Source: an uncultured Fretibacterium sp. | Lineage (GTDB): Bacteria; Synergistota; Synergistia; Synergistales; Aminobacteriaceae | DNA: 57,860 nucleotides | Direction of reading: 5' to 3' | NCBI GenBank assembly: GCA_937911045.1 | Contig: CALEPX010000061.1 | Coordinates: 1 to 57,860, forward strand | In this document: piece after piece, positions 43,176-53,175 of the stretch | Layout: every line of letters starts with the position of its first letter | Numbering within the stretch: position 1 is the first letter of the stretch | Notes under the pieces: model-generated | Databases searched by the model: none | What the model was told of the DNA's origin: nothing | What the model saw: the letters and a program-made list of their open reading frames with translations, nothing else | Translations under genes and position numbers: made by a program

Positions 43176-44867
43176 TCACTCCGTAACTGCGTAATCTAAT
43201 ATAAATTGCAACTGCTCTTCGTTATGCCAGTAATCCAACCTTGGGTGATACACCCAGCCTTTCACTTTGCCAATCTCGCGCACTACATCAGGAACAGGAA
43301 TGCCAAACGCTAGCAATCTCGAATTATTCATGCGTATGAAACTATGCTTGTTATCTTTGCCCAGCGGATTTATTTCCGAAACGCTGATCGTATTTTCCGT
43401 GTAAAACTTCGGCGACGGGTTATTATTTCCGAACGGTCCAAGATCCGAAATTGATTTCCAGTCCGAAATAGAAATCTTAGACGGGATAATATTTATAACA
43501 GGCGTTAATTCTCCGGGAGTAATCTTGATCTCATTCAGCAAATTCTCAAGTTCGCGACTAACATCGAGCCAGTTCTCGTACAAAACCGAAAATCCTGCCG
43601 CGTATTTATGACCGCCCCACGCATCGAGCTTTTCCGCGATACTTCCCAAAATCCCGACAGCATTGCCCCCCTCAGGAACTCTCAGCGTGCCACGAACAGC
43701 TATTTTCCCGACAGGTGCAGCCAAAACAATCGGCACTCGATACTGCGCACAGATTCTACTCGCAACACCGCTCAAAACTCCGATAGGCCATGCTTCGTTA
43801 AACAAGACTTTGCGATTAATTTTTCCTGTCGCAATTCCGTTCTCGATTTCACGCGTAATATTCTCGGTCAAAGACTGGCGTTTGCGATTCGTTCTCATCA
43901 AGTCATTCACGCACGAATACACCGCGTCATTATTCCCAACGCCTAACAGCGCACGAACTGCAATATCCGCCGTAGAAATTCTCCCGGGAGCGTTAATACA
44001 CGGGATCACTCGCATCGACAAATGTTCTTCCGTAAGCTGCTTGCGGTTTATTCCAAGACAATCCAGCAACGCTCCGAGTCCGCGCCGGGGATTATGCCGC
44101 ATCAAATCCATTCCGTAACGCACAAGTGACCGGTTCAAACTATGCAGAGGCATACAGTCCGCAATCGTCGCCAACGCTACCAAATCTACAGCGTATTTCA
44201 GCCAGTCACGCGAGATTATTTTCTCTTTCCATGCCCAGCACCATAACACAGCCGTCGCACAAATCTTTTGCGAATAATTATCTTCGTCGTTAGCAAATTT
44301 CACCGTACACGGATTCACAATCGCCGGAATCGTAATCTCAGCCGAAACCGAATGATGATCAAACACAAATATATCTATGCCACGCGCGCGTAATTTCTCC
44401 AGCATTCCCGAATCATTCGTGCCGCAATCCACAACTACAAGCGTATTGCAGCCAGATACAGCCACACGATCAAGAATTTCAGCGTTCAATCCGTAACCGT
44501 GAGCATCTCGCCTCGGGATAAAATATCGCACCTGAGCAGCCTTGTTCCGAAAAATTTCCATCGCCAACACAGTCGAACAAACTCCGTCCGTGTCATAATC
44601 GCCATAAACCAGAACATTCCCAAACGAACTTTTCGAACGCCATAATTCACGCGCAGCCGCACTCGACGCGCCGAGATTCATATTCTCCATCTGAGCCAGA
44701 AAATCCGGTCTGAGCCAATCCCTGAGCGAATCTATATTCTCATTTCCCCTGAGCATCTCCAGAACACTCGCCGTCAATTCCGAACACGATAGCTCTTGCG
44801 CCAAATTCCTCGCCGAATCCCCGGGCTGGTAAATTTTCAAATCCGAGATTAGACAAGTCGGTAACAT
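43176..44867 (-). CDS. recJ: Single-stranded-DNA exonuclease RecJ
   Basis: A 563-residue DHH-family nuclease. Motifs: VLVYGDYDTDGVCSTVLAME (DYD), VVVDCGTNDS, VFDHHSVSAEI (DHH), and DHHA1-type GGHKYAAGFSV. RecJ degrades single-stranded DNA 5' to 3' in recombination and mismatch repair. It is in one run with rel downstream and close to tadA upstream. The ribosome site is weak; ATG 44867 is the only good start. Confidence 0.95.
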   Translation of the reverse strand: MLPTCLISDLKIYQPGDSARNLAQELSCSELTASVLEMLRGNENIDSLRDWLRPDFLAQMENMNLGASSAAARELWRSKSSFGNVLVYGDYDTDGVCSTVLAMEIFRNKAAQVRYFIPRRDAHGYGLNAEILDRVAVSGCNTLVVVDCGTNDSGMLEKLRARGIDIFVFDHHSVSAEITIPAIVNPCTVKFANDEDNYSQKICATAVLWCWAWKEKIISRDWLKYAVDLVALATIADCMPLHSLNRSLVRYGMDLMRHNPRRGLGALLDCLGINRKQLTEEHLSMRVIPCINAPGRISTADIAVRALLGVGNNDAVYSCVNDLMRTNRKRQSLTENITREIENGIATGKINRKVLFNEAWPIGVLSGVASRICAQYRVPIVLAAPVGKIAVRGTLRVPEGGNAVGILGSIAEKLDAWGGHKYAAGFSVLYENWLDVSRELENLLNEIKITPGELTPVINIIPSKISISDWKSISDLGPFGNNNPSPKFYTENTISVSEINPLGKDNKHSFIRMNNSRLLAFGIPVPDVVREIGKVKGWVYHPRLDYWHNEEQLQFILDYAVTE

Positions 44868-44930
44868 AGCAACAATCTCAATTCGCTCAATTCAAATTCA
44901 TGTTTACAAATCATTTTCACAAATTCCCCT

Positions 44931-45431
44931 TTACATCATATTATTATATTTCGCACGCCTCCGCATGAAAAAATATTCACGCAAAATCTCCGCGCAATCC
45001 TGATCTAAAACTCCAGAGACAATTTTACACGTATGATTCAATCGCGAATCATTCGCTATGTTATACAACGTGCCAACAGCTCCAGACCTGTAATTCTTCG
45101 CGCCGAATATTATCTCCGAGATCCGAGCATTCACGCACGCTCCAGCACACATCGGACACGGTTCAAGCGTCACGTATAACTTGCAGCCGGACAAATTCCA
45201 GAATTGCAACTTCTCAGATGCTTCACGAATTGCGATAATTTCAGCATGCTCAGTTGGGTCAGATTTTTTTCGATCGCCTGCCGAACTCAGAATCTCGCCG
45301 TCACGAACTATTAACGCCCCGACCGGAACATCGCCGCGTTCGAGAGATTTTCGTGCTTCAGTCAGAGCTATTCTCATGAAATGCGCGTGCTCTAATTCTG
45401 ATTCAAATTCTGATTCAAAATCCGGAATCAT
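44931..45431 (-). CDS. tadA: tRNA-specific adenosine deaminase
   Basis: A 166-residue cytidine-deaminase-fold enzyme. The zinc and catalytic motif is TEHAEIIAIREA, and the second zinc motif is LEPCPMCAGACVNARI, both standard for TadA. It converts A34 to inosine in tRNA-Arg(ACG). The start overlaps the stop of the upstream YhcH-like gene by four bases (ATGA), so translation is probably coupled. Confidence 0.93.
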   Translation of the reverse strand: MIPDFESEFESELEHAHFMRIALTEARKSLERGDVPVGALIVRDGEILSSAGDRKKSDPTEHAEIIAIREASEKLQFWNLSGCKLYVTLEPCPMCAGACVNARISEIIFGAKNYRSGAVGTLYNIANDSRLNHTCKIVSGVLDQDCAEILREYFFMRRRAKYNNMM

Positions 45432-45883
45432 ATTTTCACTTTCATGACGACTTTTTTAACCAGTTCACGCTTCTGGAAAAATACTCCGGGTTTGTGAGCG
45501 TCTTCCGGCATGAATAATATAAAATGCCCCGGCGGTGTCTGCAAATAAACTCCCTCGCCCGAATAAAACGCAATGTCTTTATCATCCGAGTATTTCTGCT
45601 CTTCTTTCAATAACGAGACGATCGCGTGACCGTACCATTCTTCGCCCGAAATCGTCACCTGAATATCTATATATTTCCTGTGTGCCTCGAAAAATTTCGC
45701 CTGAGCCGGCACTGTGTAAAAATCCGAGACCTCGTAGAAAATATTATCAGCGTCAATCTCATAATGTCCAGCAGGCATGTTCTTAAAATCTCCGGCGTGT
45801 TCCGACAAAAATTTCAAGCCAGTTAAAACTCGTGTGCCTAATCCGCCGTAACGTGACGGGTAATTCAAATTGCCAAGTATCAT
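45428..45883 (-). CDS. YhcH/YjgK/YiaL-family protein
   Basis: A 151-residue cupin-like protein, with the family pattern YEIDADNIFYEVSDFYTVPA, FEAHRKYIDIQVTISGEEWY and the terminal segment FILFMPEDAHKPGVFF with a metal-binding His. Members are linked to sugar or sialic-acid use, but the exact reaction is often unknown. I choose the ATG at 45883 behind AGGAGATG; the upstream in-frame codons overlap the helicase gene. It lies 20 bases after the helicase gene. Confidence 0.88.
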   Translation of the reverse strand: MILGNLNYPSRYGGLGTRVLTGLKFLSEHAGDFKNMPAGHYEIDADNIFYEVSDFYTVPAQAKFFEAHRKYIDIQVTISGEEWYGHAIVSLLKEEQKYSDDKDIAFYSGEGVYLQTPPGHFILFMPEDAHKPGVFFQKRELVKKVVMKVKI

Positions 45884-45903
45884 GTTCGTATCATCTCCTG
45901 TAA

Positions 45904-48900
45904 TCATAATTTCTCGCGACCGCAATAATACTTCAAGTCGCATCTGCTGCAAACTGCGAAATCCGTAACTCCGGAAAATCCTGAGCCAGACAATTTCGCA
46001 ATCTCCGCAATCATTCCGTCAAAAAACGCGATTGCCTGTTGCGTTTCCGAATTATTATACGCGAATGATATTATCGGCGAACCGTTTTCCTCACCGGTGT
46101 AATACAGCGACATGCGCTTGATTCTAAGATTTGAGTTTTGCTCCGGAAATTTCTGCGTCAACAAGTGCGCGTAAATATTCAGCTGCTTCCTGCAAATTTC
46201 AAGCTTCTCACGATCACGATTAATATTAATATTCGGCTTCGAACCCGATCTGAAATCCACAATTTCTAAATCTTCGTCAGTATTATTAATTGCACGCAAC
46301 AAATCGACTTTGCCAAGAATCGCGTAATTCTTCCCGAGCAACTCGACCGGCAAATCCGAATCTTTCACCGAACGCCAACTTCCCTGCTGCTGCCAGGCGT
46401 AACGCAAGATTTCCTGCACAGCCTGTGAACGCTGCGATTTCGACAAATATCCATGCTCAGATTTCGACAGCAACTCGTAATTTTCATCGAGCATACTCTG
46501 GATATTCGCATCATTTATGAAATTCGAGTTCCCCTCAAGAATCCTCCTGTGAATTTCGCGCAACGTATCATGAATCACTAAATCAAACATGTGCGCGTTA
46601 TTATTTCTTGACTGCAAAAATCCGAACTCCGTGAAAAATTTATGCTGCAACGGACAATTTTCGAATATATGCAATTCATCGAACGTGTAAATCTTTCTGA
46701 ATGCGAGTTTCTTGCTGTTGCGTAAGTGCAGATTCGTTATATTAAAGCTCTTGTTATCCGTGTCGGGCAGCGAATTATAAATCTTCCTGAAGCATTTCCC
46801 CGGAGAATTTTTGTCGCAAAGGCACGTCAGAACCAGAATATCTCTCGCACGTGAGAACGCCGTGTAATACAGCCGCCAGAAATCAAAATTGCGGATTTGA
46901 TCATACGGCTCGAAATTCGAATGCCTGAAATATTTCTTCTCGATTCGCATCATCGTCATATCACTGGATTTCCTGTCATCCTGAGGCACGTCCCAAAGCG
47001 AATCAACAAACACAATCGGAAATTCCATGCCTTTAGATTCCCGTATATCCATGAACGCAACGCAGCCTGACGGGGTTTTCACATGCGATACGCCGCTGTT
47101 TTCCGGAACGCCGCTTTCACGAACGAAGCGCAAATACGTGTTGAAAAAATTCTTCGCGATATTATCCAGAAATTTCGGGTGAAAATTATTAATATTATGC
47201 TCGTGTTCGAAATCCTGAATTATCTCCGAGAATTTCGCAAGATTATACGCTCGGCGTGTGATTTTCGCATTGTCATATAAATTCACATTCAGTGTCTCTT
47301 TGAACGGCGAAAACGCAAATAATTTATACAGCAAATCCGAGAACGTAATATTTTCAACTTCGCGCTTTCTGGGAATTTTCGCAATCAACTCGCCCGTCTG
47401 TCTCAGGAATTTACTCAATCCGGCATAATTCGCTTTCTCAACGTAATGCGTTACCATGTTCAGGCAAGTCCTGTAGTAAATCACGTGTTCGGGATCTTTG
47501 CCGTTTAACCTGAACTCGCCATTCTCAAGTGAATTAACATAACTCTGGAACATAACAAGCAGGCAGCCAATCGCAAATTTGATCTCGACGCGCTTGAAAT
47601 ACATGTTGGATTTCGGCGAATATACGCTCACACCGTTTTTTTCAAGAAAACTCGACAAAGCCTGCACCCGGGAATCTTTCACTGACCTGAACAGAAACGC
47701 AACTTGATTATAATCCTGCAATTTTCCGGAATCATGCAGCGTGTTAATAAAGCGCAAGATTTTCTCGTGCCAATCGTCCGGAGCATCGAAACCCGAAATT
47801 TTCATGACGCAAATATTCTGAGATTTTCCGGACGCAACGAATTTTCTACGCGGCTCAATTTTTTTCGAGTACCTGAAATTTCCCCAAGTTTTCAGCGAGT
47901 CTATCCAGTTTGTGCAGAACTCGATAATGCTTTTCTCTGACCTGTAATTCTCGGTTAAATGCACGATTTTGCACTGACTGCCCGGGAATTTCTGCGGGAA
48001 ATCCAGAATGTTTCGGACAATCGCGCCTTTGAACCCGTACACGCTCTGATCATCATCGCCGACAGCGCAAATATTATTCTCATCGCCGCCGAGCATCAAA
48101 ATTATTTGTTCTTGAGCGTAATTCGTGTCCTGATAATCGTCAATCATGACATGCGTTACACGTGAGATAATCTCGTCGAGAATTTCAGGATTACGCGTGA
48201 ATAATTTATACGTATCGAATAATATCAACTCGTGATTCAGCGCGTTATTTTCGCCAAGAATTTCCAGATAAATTCTCATCACGTTACCCATCGCAGAAAT
48301 CGCAACGTCCGGATCGCTGATTAATTCCTCAGGAGCAATCAATTCACCGAGCAGCAATCGCATATAATCGCAAATTTCCTGTGAACGGTTCCATTTTGAA
48401 GCCGGTGTCTTGAAGAGCAAATCTATGCCGTCAATCGCGTCAAATCTCTCGATATTCCTGAATATCAAGTACGCCTGTTCGAAATCGCTAATAATCCTGA
48501 ATCGATTCTTGAAATCCGAGTGTTTGAGCAAAATCTTCGTGCAGAAATCCTGAATCGTTGAGACAATAATTTTCCCGGCATCGGCTTGTATTTTGCGTTT
48601 TGAAAACTCTGCGTGAATTTGCGCGGACATTTCCATAGCTGCTTTATCCGAGAACGTCGCGATGAAAATATTCTCCGGATTGACTTTGCGATCCTGAATC
48701 AAAAACGCTGTCCGTTGAATAATCGTGAAAGTCTTGCCAGTTCCAGGACCTGCGATTACCAAAACTGGACCTTCACTTGTTGAGATTGCCTGACGCTGTG
48801 AGTCATTCGCCTTGCCGAAATCAAAAGCATCAGGTTCTTCGACAAAACTGCTTCCCTGACAGTACGCGCAATTATCGCACCTGAAATCCTCATCGCAAAT

Positions 48901-50367
48901 TCTCCCGAAATACTCAAGCAAGAATCTTCTCAGGCATTTTTCACACTTGCAGAAATCCATAACGCTTTGATTCGCACTTGCATTCTTGAGATCATCACTT
49001 GAGACCAGAATCACAGACTCAGATTTTTCGGGTTTAGCGCGAAGATTCAGCCTCGAAATATCTTGATAAAAATTCTCCAGCGAGTCCGGAATCTCAGAAT
49101 GTATCATGAAGCTAATATCCTGACGGGAGATTTTCTGCAGCGAATTATGACTTGTCACGAGAATATTAGACTTGCCGGAATTGAAATCATCGAGAATTTC
49201 ACGCTCAGAATTTGAACTCGTGTAGGGATTTATCAGCAGGGAATTTTGTTCGAGTTCGTTCAGGATCTCGTCGCCTTTCAGCACATCGTCGCAGATAATC
49301 ACGCCGCAAGAATCCGCACGCTCGGAAATTATTCTGCAAACCGAAGCTAGCTTATTCTCAGAATTTGCCACGTCGAGAAAAATATTTGCACGTTCAAAAT
49401 CCGAATCCAAATCCGAGACAAAAACATACGGCTCGATTAATCCCAGCGAATTTGCCAGCTCATTCTGAATTTGCACGCCCGCAATATCCAGAAAAATTGC
49501 CACAGGAGGACGTTTTGCACTCGGGAAATTCAGCGCGTTAATCAATCTTGCGATTCTGGAAAACTCGTCCGCGATATTAGCCTGCCAGCGCGAATTAATA
49601 ATCACTCGCGAAATATCTGATTGCCTGACAAATTTCCGGAAATCATCTTTTGCGAGCTGTGACGGTGTTGTGTAAATTATCTTGTAAGCACCTTTGCGCG
49701 CGCGTTCGAAAATTTCGGTTCGCTGCCACGGTGATAGTGATGAGTGAATATAAACCGAGGGTAATGCGGGATTTTCTTTGCGTGAACTGAGTGACGGTGA
49801 AATTACTAGAGTTGTAGCCGGATTGATTATCGCTGGCAACTGGAAGCTCAAGATTCGCTCAGACTCGTCCGGGATAATTGCGAGAACGTCGCGTGAATCA
49901 AGAATTGCCTGAACCAGATCCTCCTGACCTGTTGCGAAAAATTTCTGGTCAAAATGCTGCTGTAACAAATTCTGCAAGTACGTCACCGGTTTCGAATCTT
50001 GCTCTGGAATTTGCGCCTGCTCCTGTTGCATTTCAGATTCAGGCTCGTCATCAAATCCGGAATCAAAGCCCGAACCTGAATCAAACCCTGAATCCGAATC
50101 CGGCAACGCAGAATCCGAAACACGCTCGAATTTCTCCTGCAAATCCGCGAGTGCAGACTTGTTAGCTTCGAGTTGTTCCTGAATTTCGATCATATCAGCC
50201 TGAAGTTGATCGAGTTGCCTATTTTTCTCGTCGAGTTCGTTTTGTTTCGCGTCAAGCTCCTGATTCAGCGAGTTAATCTTGCTTTCCTGCTGCTGAATCT
50301 TCGCCGTCAATAATTTCGTTCTCGCGCTGATTATATTCTGAACTTGCTGTTGCTCTTCGTCGGTCAA
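45904..50367 (-). CDS. RecQ-like / UvrD-type helicase / AddB-like nuclease fusion protein
   Basis: A 1487-residue multidomain protein. Residues 1-80 form a coiled coil and 85-125 an acidic, disordered linker. Residues about 130-505 resemble RecQ (DVLAI..., FQLPA, VISPSLSS, and a zinc region CEKCLRRFLLEYFG...CDNCAYC), but the Walker A (PDESERI at about 166-172) and DEAH motifs are lost. From about 515 comes an intact UvrD/PcrA-type helicase: VLVIAGPGTGKTFTIIQRTA, MIDDYQDTNYAQ (a Glu-to-Asp change in motif II), GDDDQSVYGFKGA, ENYRSEKSI. The C-terminal 250 residues look like a RecB/AddB nuclease: NCPLQHKF at about 1240, VDFRSGSK, and CSRCDLKYYC, matching the C-x2-C-x5-C Fe-S motif of AddB. The start is the TTG at 50367, nine bases after hisD. 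Likely DNA end processing or repair. Confidence 0.85.
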   Translation of the reverse strand: MTDEEQQQVQNIISARTKLLTAKIQQQESKINSLNQELDAKQNELDEKNRQLDQLQADMIEIQEQLEANKSALADLQEKFERVSDSALPDSDSGFDSGSGFDSGFDDEPESEMQQEQAQIPEQDSKPVTYLQNLLQQHFDQKFFATGQEDLVQAILDSRDVLAIIPDESERILSFQLPAIINPATTLVISPSLSSRKENPALPSVYIHSSLSPWQRTEIFERARKGAYKIIYTTPSQLAKDDFRKFVRQSDISRVIINSRWQANIADEFSRIARLINALNFPSAKRPPVAIFLDIAGVQIQNELANSLGLIEPYVFVSDLDSDFERANIFLDVANSENKLASVCRIISERADSCGVIICDDVLKGDEILNELEQNSLLINPYTSSNSEREILDDFNSGKSNILVTSHNSLQKISRQDISFMIHSEIPDSLENFYQDISRLNLRAKPEKSESVILVSSDDLKNASANQSVMDFCKCEKCLRRFLLEYFGRICDEDFRCDNCAYCQGSSFVEEPDAFDFGKANDSQRQAISTSEGPVLVIAGPGTGKTFTIIQRTAFLIQDRKVNPENIFIATFSDKAAMEMSAQIHAEFSKRKIQADAGKIIVSTIQDFCTKILLKHSDFKNRFRIISDFEQAYLIFRNIERFDAIDGIDLLFKTPASKWNRSQEICDYMRLLLGELIAPEELISDPDVAISAMGNVMRIYLEILGENNALNHELILFDTYKLFTRNPEILDEIISRVTHVMIDDYQDTNYAQEQIILMLGGDENNICAVGDDDQSVYGFKGAIVRNILDFPQKFPGSQCKIVHLTENYRSEKSIIEFCTNWIDSLKTWGNFRYSKKIEPRRKFVASGKSQNICVMKISGFDAPDDWHEKILRFINTLHDSGKLQDYNQVAFLFRSVKDSRVQALSSFLEKNGVSVYSPKSNMYFKRVEIKFAIGCLLVMFQSYVNSLENGEFRLNGKDPEHVIYYRTCLNMVTHYVEKANYAGLSKFLRQTGELIAKIPRKREVENITFSDLLYKLFAFSPFKETLNVNLYDNAKITRRAYNLAKFSEIIQDFEHEHNINNFHPKFLDNIAKNFFNTYLRFVRESGVPENSGVSHVKTPSGCVAFMDIRESKGMEFPIVFVDSLWDVPQDDRKSSDMTMMRIEKKYFRHSNFEPYDQIRNFDFWRLYYTAFSRARDILVLTCLCDKNSPGKCFRKIYNSLPDTDNKSFNITNLHLRNSKKLAFRKIYTFDELHIFENCPLQHKFFTEFGFLQSRNNNAHMFDLVIHDTLREIHRRILEGNSNFINDANIQSMLDENYELLSKSEHGYLSKSQRSQAVQEILRYAWQQQGSWRSVKDSDLPVELLGKNYAILGKVDLLRAINNTDEDLEIVDFRSGSKPNININRDREKLEICRKQLNIYAHLLTQKFPEQNSNLRIKRMSLYYTGEENGSPIISFAYNNSETQQAIAFFDGMIAEIAKLSGSGFSGVTDFAVCSRCDLKYYCGREKL

Positions 50368-50376
50368 AATTTTCGA

Positions 50377-51657
50377 TTACCCCAAGTTTCTGCGAATTAG
50401 CACGCTCTGTGCATGACCGGTCAGCCCCTCGGAATTTGCGAACGCGGCTATATCCTCCGAGACTTTTTCAAGAGCTGAGTTCGTATAATAAATATATTGC
50501 GATTTTTTCACGAAATCATCGACCGATAACGGACTGGAAAATCTCGCTGTGCCCATCGTTGGAAGTGTGTGATTCGTTCCGGCGAAATAATCCCCCAGAG
50601 CTTCCGGAGCGTTTCTCCCAAGAAAGACCGAGCCTGCATTCGTGATTTTACCCGCACACAGCCATTCGAACGCATTATCAACGCAAATTTCCAGATGTTC
50701 CGGAGCAATATCATTCGCAATTTTCACGGCATTCCCGAGTTCATGAACCAGAATTATTTTCCCGTTATTCTCGATTGAAGCGCGCGCAATTTCGTTACGT
50801 TCGAGTTTCGGGATTTGCTTTTCCAACTCGTCCTGAACCTGAACAGCCAATTCTCTTGAATCCGTGATTAAAATCGCCGTTGCTAATTTATCATGTTCGG
50901 ATTGTGCCAGCATGTCCGCAGCCAAGTACGCAGGATTATTTTTCGAATCCGCAATTATTAATATCTCGCTTGGACCAGCAATCATGTCTATCGCAACTTT
51001 CCCGAATACCTGACGTTTCGCCTCAGCTACGAAAATATTCCCCGGCCCGACTATCTTGTCAACTTTTGAGACGCTCTCAGTTCCGAACGCAAACGCACCG
51101 ACTGCCTGAGCACCGCCCATTTTGAAAATCACGTCAACACCGGCAACATGTGCAGCAGCGATTATTTCGGGTTTGATAACCGGTGGAGTTGCGATATAAA
51201 TCTCACGGCAGCCGGCAATTTTCGCGGGAATAGCATTCATCAGGACGCTCGACGGATACGACGCTGTGCCGCCCGGAACGTATAATCCGACACGCTCTAA
51301 CGGGATCACTCGTTGTCCAAGAATTACGCCCTCAGAATTTGAGAATGCGAATCCGTTTCGAACCTGATGCTCGTGAAATTCCCGAATATTTTTCGCAGCA
51401 CGTTCCAGAATCTGCAAATATTTTTCCCCGACAGATTCCAGCGCACGATTAATTTCTTCCTGAGTTACGACAAGATTCTCAAGATTTACGCCGTCAAATT
51501 TGCGTTCGTATTCTTTCACGGCAGAATCCCCGAATTTGCGCACGTTCTCCAGAATTTCGCTCACAGTCTGCGTAATATTTTCCCGTGAATTTTGCGTACC
51601 ACCGTCAGCTGATTCCGAAATTTTCCCAAAATCATTCTCATCCAGTATTTTTATCAT
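50377..51657 (-). CDS. hisD: Histidinol dehydrogenase
   Basis: A 426-residue enzyme of normal length. Motifs: VIPLERVGLYVPGGTASYPS, AGPSEILIIAD, AQSEHDKLATAILITD and the C-terminal GTNHTLPTMGTARFSSPLSV. It performs the last two steps of histidine synthesis with NAD. The ATG overlaps the hisG stop by four bases (ATGA), so the two are translationally coupled. Confidence 0.96.
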   Translation of the reverse strand: MIKILDENDFGKISESADGGTQNSRENITQTVSEILENVRKFGDSAVKEYERKFDGVNLENLVVTQEEINRALESVGEKYLQILERAAKNIREFHEHQVRNGFAFSNSEGVILGQRVIPLERVGLYVPGGTASYPSSVLMNAIPAKIAGCREIYIATPPVIKPEIIAAAHVAGVDVIFKMGGAQAVGAFAFGTESVSKVDKIVGPGNIFVAEAKRQVFGKVAIDMIAGPSEILIIADSKNNPAYLAADMLAQSEHDKLATAILITDSRELAVQVQDELEKQIPKLERNEIARASIENNGKIILVHELGNAVKIANDIAPEHLEICVDNAFEWLCAGKITNAGSVFLGRNAPEALGDYFAGTNHTLPTMGTARFSSPLSVDDFVKKSQYIYYTNSALEKVSEDIAAFANSEGLTGHAQSVLIRRNLG

Positions 51658-52283
51658 GTCCGTAATTTCCCGATTATATTATTTATCTCTTGAGTCTTGA
51701 ATTTATACGCTGATTTATTCGCGATTAGCCTTGCACTAAGATTCGCAATATGACTTATCACTCGCAAATTATTTTCACGCAAAGTCGTGCCGGTTTCGAC
51801 TATGTCAACGATAACGTCCGAGAGATTCAAGATTGGTGCAAGTTCAACAGAGCCGCGCAGGCAAATAATATCTATGTCACGCCCAAGTCCGGCATAATAC
51901 TTCCGCGCAATATTCGGAAATTCTGTCGCAACTCGCAACGTTCGTGAATTATCGTCAACGAAATTCTCCAGAGCAGCAACTGACATCGTGCAGATTCCGG
52001 TTTTCAAATCCAGCAATTCATAAACATCAGGCTCACGTTCGAGCAAAATATCTTTGGCGGAAATCCCAATATCAGCCGCGCCACGTTCAACATAAACCGG
52101 CACATCAAACGGCTTCACCCAAAATAATCTCAGCGCAAAATCCAGTTCCGCAAATTCGCGCTCGAATATCAATTTTCTGCCCGGCTGCAAAATTCCCGGA
52201 ATACTCAAGCCAGACTTCTCGAATAATCCGCAAACCCGTTCACCCAATCTGCCTTTGGGTAATGCAACGTTAATAATTCTCAT
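51654..52283 (-). CDS. hisG: ATP phosphoribosyltransferase, short form
   Basis: A 209-residue short-form HisG: INVALPKGRLGERVCGLFEK, FDVPVYVERGAADIGISAKD, and IVDIVETGTTLRENNL, the PRPP-binding motif. Short forms lack the regulatory domain and need HisZ, whose gene is next upstream and overlaps by 14 bases. It catalyses the first step of histidine synthesis. I choose the ATG at 52283 over the upstream in-frame codon at 52304. Confidence 0.95.
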   Translation of the reverse strand: MRIINVALPKGRLGERVCGLFEKSGLSIPGILQPGRKLIFEREFAELDFALRLFWVKPFDVPVYVERGAADIGISAKDILLEREPDVYELLDLKTGICTMSVAALENFVDDNSRTLRVATEFPNIARKYYAGLGRDIDIICLRGSVELAPILNLSDVIVDIVETGTTLRENNLRVISHIANLSARLIANKSAYKFKTQEINNIIGKLRT

Positions 52284-53172
52284 GATTGCCCCCGAGTTTA
52301 TCAAGATACACGGCGAATCCGATTGCGTGAGAATTTTCGTGACCCATTCTGCGCATCAAATTATCATACTGACCGCCCGACAAAATACTCTCCGGCACTC
52401 CGTCAATAAAGCCGCGAAACACTATCCCGTTATAATAATTCAGGTCGCTAATCACCGAGAAATCTACACGAACATTCCCGCCGAAATTCCCCAGCAAATT
52501 CTCGAACTGAGCCAGATAAATATTCCCGTGAAAAATCTCATGCAATTCAGAAATCCCGGACACGTTCACAAGCTTCACCAGCAAATTTTTCTCAAGCTCC
52601 GGAATTTGCAGATTCGCTATCTCGTGTGAATTTTTCTCAGACACGAATTTCAAAATATCCGCGCGTAAATTCGCGTTCTCAATCCGTGACAGCAAACCCG
52701 ATAATAATCCCAGGTGCGAAACGTCCAGAACATATTCTCTCCCGTCAGAGATTTTCTCAAGACTTTTCATAGCAAGTTCCAGAACTTCACGCACACATTC
52801 GTCATCAAGAGCACCGATACATTCAAGACCAATCTGCGAAATTTCCCGAAACGCACGAATATTTCTCGAAGTCCTGTAAATCTTCTCGTCATAGAAAAAT
52901 TTCTGGACAGCATTCACATCTTCGCGCAAATGTTTCACGATTGAGAGCGTAACGTCCGGTTTCAGAGCCATCAATTTGCCGTCAATATCCGTGAACGTGA
53001 TAATATCCTGCGAGATCAAGAACTCTTTATTCTTCGCGTACAGGTCATACTCTTCGAACTTGCTCATTCTGTAAAACGAGTAGCCGTAATCCGAATACAA
53101 CTCACGCAATTTCAACGCAGCAAATTCTTCAGGACGCAAATATTTCGGCAGCGTGTTCAAATCGCGAATCAT
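52270..53172 (-). CDS. hisZ: ATP phosphoribosyltransferase regulatory subunit
   Basis: A 300-residue HisS-like protein without the anticodon domain. Class II-type motifs remain: LRELYSDYGYSFYRMSKFEE, GKLMALKPDVTLSIVKH, and REISQIGLECIGA. This is the pattern of HisZ, which activates short-form HisG and binds histidine for feedback control. It overlaps hisG and is three bases downstream of the flavodoxin gene. The length is a little short for HisZ but complete. Confidence 0.92.
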   Translation of the reverse strand: MIRDLNTLPKYLRPEEFAALKLRELYSDYGYSFYRMSKFEEYDLYAKNKEFLISQDIITFTDIDGKLMALKPDVTLSIVKHLREDVNAVQKFFYDEKIYRTSRNIRAFREISQIGLECIGALDDECVREVLELAMKSLEKISDGREYVLDVSHLGLLSGLLSRIENANLRADILKFVSEKNSHEIANLQIPELEKNLLVKLVNVSGISELHEIFHGNIYLAQFENLLGNFGGNVRVDFSVISDLNYYNGIVFRGFIDGVPESILSGGQYDNLMRRMGHENSHAIGFAVYLDKLGGNHENY

Positions 53173-53175
53173 AAA

